Below, one piece after another: positions 6,965 through 13,312 of a stretch of DNA of 19,041 nucleotides. The stretch covers positions 1 to 19,041 of the forward strand of contig JAPKYY010000795.1 of NCBI GenBank assembly GCA_026394095.1, given 5' to 3'. This DNA is from Acidobacteriota bacterium. GTDB lineage: Bacteria > Acidobacteriota > Terriglobia > Bryobacterales > Bryobacteraceae. Below the pieces are notes generated by a model. It had not been told where the DNA came from. It was given only the letters and a program-made list of their open reading frames with translations, and ran no database searches. The position numbers and the translations under genes are program-made. Each line of letters starts with the position of its first letter. Within the stretch, counting starts at the first letter, position 1.

Positions 6965-9387
6965 TGCTGCTCCTGATTGTTCTGCTGGCCTCATTGGCAT
7001 TCGCTCAAAACCCTTGCCAGGGGCCGGCAGATCTCGAACTCCAACTTCAAACCAAACCCGCCGCCAGCGTGCACAACGCGCTCGGCGGGTTTTTCGTTTC
7101 CCGTCAGCGCACAGACTGCGCGATCGCCTCATACCGCGAGGCCATTCGCCTCGACCCTCGATTCTTCGCTGCACGTATCTCGCTTGGCAGTTTGCTGATT
7201 GAATCGAACCAACTGGCCGATGCGCAGACCCAGTTTCGCGCTGTCCTCACCGCACAACCGAAAAATTCCCTCGCCCTGCGAGGTATCTCACGAGCACTGA
7301 TTCTCGATTCAAAATTCAGCGCTGCCTCCGTTTACCTTGAAGAAGCACTGCTACTGGAGCCACGAGAACTCGGGCACTATCTCGCCCTTGGTTATGCCTA
7401 TGTGGAGGCGCGAAACTTCGTCAAGGCCGTGGCGATTCTTGAACGTGCCCGCAAATTGCAAGCAACGGCAGAACCGGTGCACTTCAATCTTGGCCGTGCC
7501 CTGGCTGGGCTTGAGCGCTTCGAAGATGCGGCCAAATCCTTTGCTGAAGCTCTGCGGCTAAACCCGACGAACGAAGATGCGCGACTGTCGCTGGCTCGTG
7601 CCCTCATTGCGTTTCGCGACTACGAAAAGGCGTTGCCCCTGATTGCCGCTTACCGGGGACCCGATGTATTTGAGCGCAGCTACCTCAAAGGCCTTGCCCT
7701 TCGAGGCGTCAATCAAATGCCTGAGGCGAAAGCTGCATTCGAAGAAGCCGTAAAGATCAACCCGCGTCATGCGGATGCCAGCTATCAGCTTGGCTTTGTG
7801 CTGGCACGGCTGGGCGATTCTGCCGGGGCGCGGAAGCATCTGGAAAATGCCCGATCCCTCAACCCGGGATCTTCCGATATTCACTTCCAGCTTGCTGCGG
7901 TTTACCGAAAACTAAACGAACCTGAGCTGGCAAATATCGAACTTGCTACCGTTCAGAAACTAAAGCAGGCAGCCGCATCGGCTGAAGTAGCAAGCTCTAC
8001 CGCAGATCGGGCAAACGCCGAGTTGCTCGACGGCGATCCCCGGCGTGCCATTGCTACCTACACCGAAGCAATGAAGCTTGAACCCAACAACGCCCGCACG
8101 CACTACAATCTTGCCCTTGCACAGGCCCGGATCAATGATGCGCGTGCAGCGCGGCAGTCGCTCGATCGCGCACTTGCCCTCGACCCCTATTTCGCCGCTG
8201 CCCACCATCGCTCAGGGCTGCTCTTGCTGGGTGCAGGCCAAATCCCGGCGGCCGAAGCTGCGCTTCGCCGCGCCATCGAGCTGGACCCGCAATTTGTTGC
8301 AGCACACTCTGATCTTGGTGTACTGCTTGGCCAGCAATCACGATTTTCTGAAGCCGAACAGCAGTTTCGGATCAGTACAGAGCTAGACCCCGGCGCTGGC
8401 CTCGCTTTTCTCAACCTTGGCCTGATGAGGGCGAGCCAACATCGCTTTGGCGATGCATATCGCGATATTGGCCAGGCGCTAAAGCTGCTGCCAGCGAACC
8501 CACGGGTAATGAGTTCGCTGGGGATGGTTGCCTCGCGGATCAATCGCTGGAAGGAGGCCCTTGCCTTATTCGCCAAAGTAGTTGAGCTTGAGCCCGAATC
8601 TGCAGAGGCACGCCTTAATTTGGGCATTGCGCAGGCGGATCAATTCGATCTTGCCGCAGCAAGCACTTCTTTTAGTGAAGCGATTCGTCTGGCACCAAAG
8701 AGCGCCAGCGCTCATTACAATTTCGGCCGTGCCCAATTTGATCTGAAGCAATACGAAGTGGCACAAAAACATCTGGAACTGGCGCTGGAGCTGGACCCCA
8801 AATCCGACCCCACTCTTTACCTGTTGGCTCTGACGCACAAGAATCTGGACCGGCCTCGCGAGGCCGCCGGGTTGATCGATCGCCTGATCGCGCGCAAGCC
8901 CAGCGATCAGGATGCGCTCTTCCTTCTGGGGCAGACAGCGGTTCAGCTGGAGGACCGCCCGCGTGCCATCGCAGCTTGGGAAAAGCTGGTTCGACTCAAT
9001 CCTGACCACAACGAAGCGCTCTATGCACTGTCGCGGAATTTGCAAGCCATCAATCCGGAAAAGGCAGCTGAATACCGCAAACGTCTGGCAGACCTCAAGC
9101 TATCCAGGCAAGTTGCAGAGGAAGCAGAGGCAATGGGGAATTTTGGCCTGAGTGCGGCCGCTTCGCACGACTGGCCTCGCGCTATCGAACGAATCAACGA
9201 GGCGATTCAAATCTGTGGCGATTGCCGTGCGCGCGCTGATTTACATAAGAACCTCGGCCTCACCTATGCGCGGGCTGGAGATATGGAAAAAGCTGAACTG
9301 GCATTGCGGCAGGCTCGGGAGGTTAAACCGGGCGATATCGAAATCGTACGCACGCTCGAGATGATCCGTCTTCGAAGCAAACAATAG
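6964..9387 (+). CDS. Secreted tetratricopeptide-repeat protein (about 20 TPRs)
   Basis: 807 aa. An N-terminal signal peptide (MLLLIVLLASLAFAQ) is followed by a nearly unbroken array of about 20 TPR units of 34 residues, recognisable by repeated endings of the type AIxLDP/LNP/LEP and starts of the type AxxxxNLG (for example AEPVHFNLG, ARTHYNLA, AEARLNLG, ASAHYNFG). Two cysteine pairs occur, one near the mature N-terminus and CGDC near residue 756; a disulfide is possible in the periplasm. TPR arrays are scaffolds for protein binding; no catalytic motif is visible. The ATG overlaps the receptor stop by one base (TAATG) and has only a weak GGTGGT about 14 nt upstream, so translation is probably coupled to the receptor. 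That link suggests a role in assembling or partnering the TonB protein (inference). Codons favour C endings, like the receptor gene. Confidence 0.93.
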   Translation: MLLLIVLLASLAFAQNPCQGPADLELQLQTKPAASVHNALGGFFVSRQRTDCAIASYREAIRLDPRFFAARISLGSLLIESNQLADAQTQFRAVLTAQPKNSLALRGISRALILDSKFSAASVYLEEALLLEPRELGHYLALGYAYVEARNFVKAVAILERARKLQATAEPVHFNLGRALAGLERFEDAAKSFAEALRLNPTNEDARLSLARALIAFRDYEKALPLIAAYRGPDVFERSYLKGLALRGVNQMPEAKAAFEEAVKINPRHADASYQLGFVLARLGDSAGARKHLENARSLNPGSSDIHFQLAAVYRKLNEPELANIELATVQKLKQAAASAEVASSTADRANAELLDGDPRRAIATYTEAMKLEPNNARTHYNLALAQARINDARAARQSLDRALALDPYFAAAHHRSGLLLLGAGQIPAAEAALRRAIELDPQFVAAHSDLGVLLGQQSRFSEAEQQFRISTELDPGAGLAFLNLGLMRASQHRFGDAYRDIGQALKLLPANPRVMSSLGMVASRINRWKEALALFAKVVELEPESAEARLNLGIAQADQFDLAAASTSFSEAIRLAPKSASAHYNFGRAQFDLKQYEVAQKHLELALELDPKSDPTLYLLALTHKNLDRPREAAGLIDRLIARKPSDQDALFLLGQTAVQLEDRPRAIAAWEKLVRLNPDHNEALYALSRNLQAINPEKAAEYRKRLADLKLSRQVAEEAEAMGNFGLSAAASHDWPRAIERINEAIQICGDCRARADLHKNLGLTYARAGDMEKAELALRQAREVKPGDIEIVRTLEMIRLRSKQ

Positions 9388-9473
9388 GGTTTCGAACTGA
9401 ACTATATACTGTAAAGATTAAGGGCACCGAAACCGGTTCGGAAGTCGTCTAATTGGCAGGATCCAGGAAGTTC
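9388..9473 (+). promoter_or_regulatory. Intergenic region with -10-like element and dyad
   Basis: This 86-nt gap contains TATACT (9405-9410), a plausible -10 element without a recognisable -35 at 17 nt. Downstream is CCGAA-ACCGG-TTCGG (9427-9441), an inverted repeat with 5-bp arms that also contains the palindrome AACCGGTT. There is no T run after the dyad, so a rho-independent terminator is not supported. A promoter for the following genes is possible but unproven. Confidence 0.25.
9465..9470 (+). promoter_or_regulatory. Ribosome binding site of the S55-domain gene
   Basis: AGGAAG lies 3 nt before the ATG at 9474, a short spacing. It supports this ATG, which opens directly on a signal peptide, over the in-frame TTG at 9453. 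Confidence 0.45.
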
Positions 9474-11267
9474 ATGAAAAATATCTTGTGTTTGGTTTTG
9501 GCTGGCGCTGCGATTGTTTTCGCGCAGGCTCCGAAGGCGGGAAAGGTTGAGGTATTTCCGCTCGACCAGGTGAAGGCCGGGATGAAAGCTACCGCCTGGA
9601 CTGTATTTGAGGGATCTGAAGTCGAGGCAGTGCCAATTGAAATTATCGGCCTGTGGAAGAACGCCTGGGGGCCGAAACAGGACATCATTCTCGCCAAGAT
9701 GTTTGGGAAGGCCCTGCGGACTGGTGTTGCGGGTGGGATGTCGGGGTCGCCTGTTTATATTGACGGAAAGCTTGTTGGGGCAGTGAGCTTGCGGATCAGC
9801 GTGTTTTCGCCGGATGCGATTTGTGGGATTACGCCGATTGATCTGATGCTGGAGATCAATCAGTTTGATTCGTCCAAGCCGAAGGATGCGAAGACGCCGC
9901 AATCCGTTGCTGCAAATCAGCCTGTGCGGGTGCCCGAGAATGTACTGGCTGGAGCGATGATGCAGCAGATTGATACGCCGCTAACCTTCTCTGGTTTTCA
10001 CGAGACAACATTGCAGAATTTTGGAGCGGCTTTGCAGCAGATGGGGGTGCGCCCGGTAATGGGTGGTGCGGGCGGGGCCAATTATGAGACCAAGCCCGCT
10101 TCTGATTGGAAGACCTCGCTGCAACCGGGGCAGCCGATTGTCGGAGTACTGGTTTCTGGAGATATGAATATCTCGGGGCTGGGCACTGTGACTTATAACG
10201 ATGGCAATAAGGTGCTGGGCTTTGGGCACCCGTTTTTCAATATGGGCCCGCTCGATATGCCGATGGCCAAGGGCGAGATTCTGACGGTGTTGAGCTCGAG
10301 TTTTCAACCGAACAAGGTTGGGAATACGACCGAGATTGTTGGGGCTTTGCGGCAGGACAGACATTCGGGCATTCAGGGTTTGCTTGGCGAACAGGCCGAG
10401 ACAATTCCGGTGACGTTGAAAGTGCGGAATCTGGGTGCCAAGGGTGGTGTAGCAGGCGAGAAGGATTTTCGCTTTAATGTCTTTGTCAATCAGAAGTGGA
10501 CTCCGTTTTTGATGACGATGACGTTGTTCAATTCGATCTCGGGGTTGAACGAGTTTTCTGATGAGACCACCTATAAGTTGAGCGGGAAGGTGGAACTGGA
10601 TGGGTTGCCGACCCTTGACCTAAGCGGGATGGCGACGGTGAATGATAGCCCGATGCCTCCGGCGATTGGGCTGGCCAGCTGGTGGGGAGACAAGTTTAAC
10701 CGTCTCTTTGCGAATACGCTGGAGAATCCGAAGCTGAAGGCTGTGACTGCGACGATTGATCTGATTCCAGAACGGCGGGCAGCAACGGTTGAGAGCGCCT
10801 GGATTGAGAAGACAGAAGTGGACCCGGGTGAGGAGATCGCACTGAAGGTATTTGTGCAGCCCTATCGCGGAGAGCGGCTGAGCAGAACATTGAAGATCAA
10901 GATTCCGAGCGGCTTGTCGAAGGGTGAGCACCGGGTGGTGCTGGTGGATGCCGAGACGCTGAATCGTGCTCCCTTTGTGGCTGGTGCTTCGAACCGATTT
11001 ATCGAGTTTTCGCAGACGGTGAACCTGATTAACCAGGAGCGCCAGAATACGCAACTCTATGCCGTGATTACGAGTATGAAACCGACGGTGTATCTCGATG
11101 ACAAGAGTCTGACGAGTTTGCCGAGTTCGGTGATGAATGTGCTGCAGGCTGGACGCGCACCGACGCGACCGATGCTTACCTTGCTTGAGTCATATACAGA
11201 AGCCGCCGCGATTCCTTTCGATTACGTGGTTAGCGGCAATTACAGTTTGCGCTTTACTGTGCGCTAA
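9474..11267 (+). CDS. Secreted SpoIVB-type (peptidase family S55) domain protein
   Basis: 597 aa. The signal peptide MKNILCLVLAGAAIVFA is followed by the S55-like region. The nucleophile motif GMSGSP has its first Ser at residue 90, preceded by a GPKQDIILAKM stretch whose Asp70 could be the acidic member. The histidine motif GFGHPFFNMGPLDMPMA has His252. In Bacillus SpoIVB the catalytic His precedes the Ser, so the order here is reversed; the same order is usual in acidobacterial homologues as I recall them. The C-terminal half (about 300-597) looks like beta-sandwich domains, including DPGEEIALKVFVQPYRGE. Expected location is periplasm or cell surface, as serine protease or degenerate binding protein; activity is unproven. 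It is followed after 14 nt by the propeller gene. Third-position G is more frequent here than in the two preceding genes. Confidence 0.9.
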   Translation: MKNILCLVLAGAAIVFAQAPKAGKVEVFPLDQVKAGMKATAWTVFEGSEVEAVPIEIIGLWKNAWGPKQDIILAKMFGKALRTGVAGGMSGSPVYIDGKLVGAVSLRISVFSPDAICGITPIDLMLEINQFDSSKPKDAKTPQSVAANQPVRVPENVLAGAMMQQIDTPLTFSGFHETTLQNFGAALQQMGVRPVMGGAGGANYETKPASDWKTSLQPGQPIVGVLVSGDMNISGLGTVTYNDGNKVLGFGHPFFNMGPLDMPMAKGEILTVLSSSFQPNKVGNTTEIVGALRQDRHSGIQGLLGEQAETIPVTLKVRNLGAKGGVAGEKDFRFNVFVNQKWTPFLMTMTLFNSISGLNEFSDETTYKLSGKVELDGLPTLDLSGMATVNDSPMPPAIGLASWWGDKFNRLFANTLENPKLKAVTATIDLIPERRAATVESAWIEKTEVDPGEEIALKVFVQPYRGERLSRTLKIKIPSGLSKGEHRVVLVDAETLNRAPFVAGASNRFIEFSQTVNLINQERQNTQLYAVITSMKPTVYLDDKSLTSLPSSVMNVLQAGRAPTRPMLTLLESYTEAAAIPFDYVVSGNYSLRFTVR

Positions 11268-11270
11268 GGA
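11265..11270 (+). promoter_or_regulatory. Ribosome binding site overlapping the upstream stop codon
   Basis: TAAGGA, in which TAA is the stop of the S55 gene, lies 11 nt before the ATG at 11282. The Shine-Dalgarno inside the stop codon implies that the two genes are translated from one message and possibly coupled. Confidence 0.55.
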
Positions 11271-11281
11271 TTTTTTCTCAC

Positions 11282-12361
11282 ATGTACAAATCTGCTTTCG
11301 TATTTCTGGGCCTTGCGCTCACTGCACTGGCTGTCGATACGCGTTACTGGTCGCAAGACGCGCAGTCGGATTTTGAAAAGGGTAGTTTGAAGAAAGTTGC
11401 GCTCAGAAGTGACGGGCGGTTGTCGCTGGCACCTGCAGTAAAGGATCTGGCTGACCCGTCGGTGCCCTATCTGTGGACTGCTGTGACTGGTGCCAACGGG
11501 AGTGTTTATGCGGCCGGCGGCCCATCGACCAACAAGAGCGCAATCTTTGAGCTGACGCGGGGCGGGCAATCGAAAAAGTTTGCTGAGGTTGAGGGGATGA
11601 ACGTTTTTGCTCTCGCAGTGGATCGCGGGGGGCGTCTTTACGCTGGGTCCTCACCCGATGGGAAAATTTACCGGGTAAATGCGTCCGGGGTGGCTGAGGT
11701 GTTCTACGACCCGAAGGCCAAATACATATGGGGGCTGGCATTTTTGCCGAATGGCGATTTGCTGGCTGCTACGGGCGACAAGGGAGAGTTGCACCGGATT
11801 ACGCCCAGTGGCAGCGGCAAGGTTTGGATGAAGCTGGATGAGGATCACGTGCGGTCACTTGCGGTGGATGCCAAGGGCACTATTTATGTGGGGACAGAGC
11901 CGGGCGGCCTAATCATCAAGGCTGATGCTCAGGGAAACCCGTTTGTGGTTTATCAATCCGCAAAGCGCGAAGTGACGGCGCTGGTTGCGGCAAAGGATGG
12001 TTCGATTTATGCGGGTGTGATTGGGCAAAAGACGGGAGGACAATCGCAGTTGCTACCGGTGATGCAGCAGCCGGTTGTGACGGCTGCGCCGCAGCCGCAA
12101 CAGCAGGGTGCAGCACAGCCGCGGCCCGTAAATGTGGCTGCTCCGGTGGTGCCGAATATGGTGCCTGGCGGGAGCGAAATCATTCGCATTGATGCGGATG
12201 GTGCGCCGACTCGAGTTTGGACAGCGGCGACGGATCTGGTTTATGCATTGACCTTTGACGCCACTTACCGCCTCCTAGTTGGTACAGGAAACAAGATCGT
12301 TTACGCAGTGGGGGCGGTTGCATGCCAAGGAAATCGCAAGCGGCGGAACGATACGTTATGA
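11282..12361 (+). CDS. Secreted beta-propeller protein, N-terminal part (frame broken)
   Basis: The ATG at 11282 gives a signal peptide ending near residue 18. Repeated four-stranded blades follow, of the NHL/WD40-like kind: VFALAVDRGGRLYAGSSPDGKIYRV, YIWGLAFLPNGDLLAATGDKGELHRI, VRSLAVDAKGTIYVGTEPGGLIIKA and VTALVAAKDGSIYAGV are recognisable blade units. A Pro/Gln/Ala/Val-rich insert of about 45 residues (encoded about 12040-12170, with QPQQQGAAQPRPV) interrupts the propeller as a flexible loop. Homology ends at GTGNK (12281-12295); the last 22 codons to the stop at 12361 are out of frame and the gene continues in another frame. The role is unknown; such propellers usually bind proteins or glycans. 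It is co-operonic with the S55 gene. Confidence 0.85.
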   Translation: MYKSAFVFLGLALTALAVDTRYWSQDAQSDFEKGSLKKVALRSDGRLSLAPAVKDLADPSVPYLWTAVTGANGSVYAAGGPSTNKSAIFELTRGGQSKKFAEVEGMNVFALAVDRGGRLYAGSSPDGKIYRVNASGVAEVFYDPKAKYIWGLAFLPNGDLLAATGDKGELHRITPSGSGKVWMKLDEDHVRSLAVDAKGTIYVGTEPGGLIIKADAQGNPFVVYQSAKREVTALVAAKDGSIYAGVIGQKTGGQSQLLPVMQQPVVTAAPQPQQQGAAQPRPVNVAAPVVPNMVPGGSEIIRIDADGAPTRVWTAATDLVYALTFDATYRLLVGTGNKIVYAVGAVACQGNRKRRNDTL

Positions 12362-13256
12362 GACGCGAAGTGGGAATCTGGACCGGCCTTCACAGATGTG
12401 GAGTGCGTGGGCAGCCCTAAAAGACGGGCGGATCGTGTCGCCTTCGGCCCGGTTTCTGCAGTGGCGTGCTGTGCTTGCTGGTGGTCAGCAGGATGGGCCG
12501 TCTGTGTCGCAGGTGGATATTGCATATTTGCCCAAGAATGTTGCGCCAAGAGTGGATGTGGTGGAGGCAACACCCGCGAATTACCGGTTTCCGGCACCCT
12601 CTTCTACGATCATTCCGAGTGCTGTGACGTTGACCTTGCCAGCGATTGGGAAGGCTCAGACAAACGTTTCGACTGTGGCTAACGATGGGTCGAACTCGCC
12701 TTCGTTGACTTATGCCAAGGGCATGATTGGGGCGCGGTGGCTGGCAATAGATGAGAACAATGATGCGCTGGAGTTTGCTCTTGAGATCAAGGGCGAGAAC
12801 GAGCAGGGCTGGAAGCCTCTGAAGGATAAGATCAAGGACCGTTATTACAGTTTTGATGCGACGGCATTTGGAGATGGGAAGTATCAGGTTCGTGTTACGG
12901 CTAGCGATTCGATTGCCAATCCGCTCAACCAGGGACTGAGCGCGCAGGGAGTAAGTGCGCCGTTTTTGATAGACAATACAGCGCCGAGGATTCAGGACCT
13001 GGGGGCGTCGCCGGCAGGTGGACGCGTGAATTTGAGGTTCAAGGCCAGCGATGCGGCCAGTGTAGTTAGCAAGGCGGAGATCTCACTCAATGGGAGTGAA
13101 TGGCGATTTGTTGACCCGACGGTGCGGTTGGCCGATTCCAAGGATCTTGAGTTTCAATTGCTGGTGGACCGGCCCGGCGCCGGGGAGCTTACGATTGCGG
13201 TTCGGGTTACCGATGAGTTTGACAATCAAAGTGTCGAGAAAGTGACGATTCGGTAG
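12279..13256 (+). CDS. Secreted beta-propeller protein, C-terminal Ig-like part (frame broken)
   Basis: About 320 codons continue the preceding gene in a different frame. TAG at 12276-12278 lies directly upstream, and the only early start-like codon is TTG at 12279, so independent translation is unlikely. Genuine coding begins at RSFTQWGRL. The segment WGRLHAKEIASGGTIRYETRSGNLDRP, followed by ARFLQWRAVL and QVDIAYLPKNVAPRVD, is a jelly-roll-like domain typical after these propellers. It is followed by an Ig-like or Y_Y_Y-like beta-sandwich containing FDATAFGDGKYQVRVTASDS and FLIDNTAPRIQDL. The rejoined protein would be about 657 aa, or about 720 with the missing part. Only the S55 and propeller genes share the close operon spacing; the next gene starts 56 nt later. 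Confidence 0.85.
   Translation: MVQETRSFTQWGRLHAKEIASGGTIRYETRSGNLDRPSQMWSAWAALKDGRIVSPSARFLQWRAVLAGGQQDGPSVSQVDIAYLPKNVAPRVDVVEATPANYRFPAPSSTIIPSAVTLTLPAIGKAQTNVSTVANDGSNSPSLTYAKGMIGARWLAIDENNDALEFALEIKGENEQGWKPLKDKIKDRYYSFDATAFGDGKYQVRVTASDSIANPLNQGLSAQGVSAPFLIDNTAPRIQDLGASPAGGRVNLRFKASDAASVVSKAEISLNGSEWRFVDPTVRLADSKDLEFQLLVDRPGAGELTIAVRVTDEFDNQSVEKVTIR
12293..12299 (+). other. Frame-breaking deletion junction inside the propeller gene
   Basis: The first frame is homologous up to GTGNK (codon ending 12295); the second starts at RSFTQWGRL (from 12294-12299). From recollection of acidobacterial homologues, about 65 residues (the last propeller blades and a GTFESDVFD-like linker) should lie between them. 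The frame change implies a net loss of 3n+2 nt, roughly 200. A CAAG at the join could be the microhomology, but this is inference. Confidence 0.65.
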
Positions 13257-13296
13257 TTCGTTGTGCTCAGAAGGATTATTTTCAAGCTAATGTAGC

Positions 13297-13302
13297 TATA
13301 CT
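13297..13302 (+). promoter_or_regulatory. -10-like element just before the giant surface-protein gene
   Basis: TATACT ends 10 nt before the ATG at 13313. If used, transcription would start at about 13308-13311, leaving almost no leader. There is no Shine-Dalgarno before this ATG (CAACTTGTAG), which would fit a leaderless message. No good -35 is visible, so the call is tentative. Confidence 0.25.
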
Positions 13303-13312
13303 CAACTTGTAG

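Noticed and set aside
6263..7174. Minus-strand open frame of 303 codons
   Set aside because: It is antisense to the receptor barrel and the start of the TPR gene, both strongly supported by family motifs; it is a shadow of their codon bias.
9427..9441. Rho-independent terminator after the TPR gene
   Set aside because: The stem is only 5 bp and no T run follows.
12040..12170. Pro/Gln-rich tract as a tandem DNA repeat
   Set aside because: No exact repeating unit; it is low-complexity coding for a flexible loop inside the propeller.
12279..12281. TTG at 12279 as start of an independent gene
   Set aside because: It directly follows a TAG in frame, lacks a ribosome site, and the product begins in the middle of a known domain.
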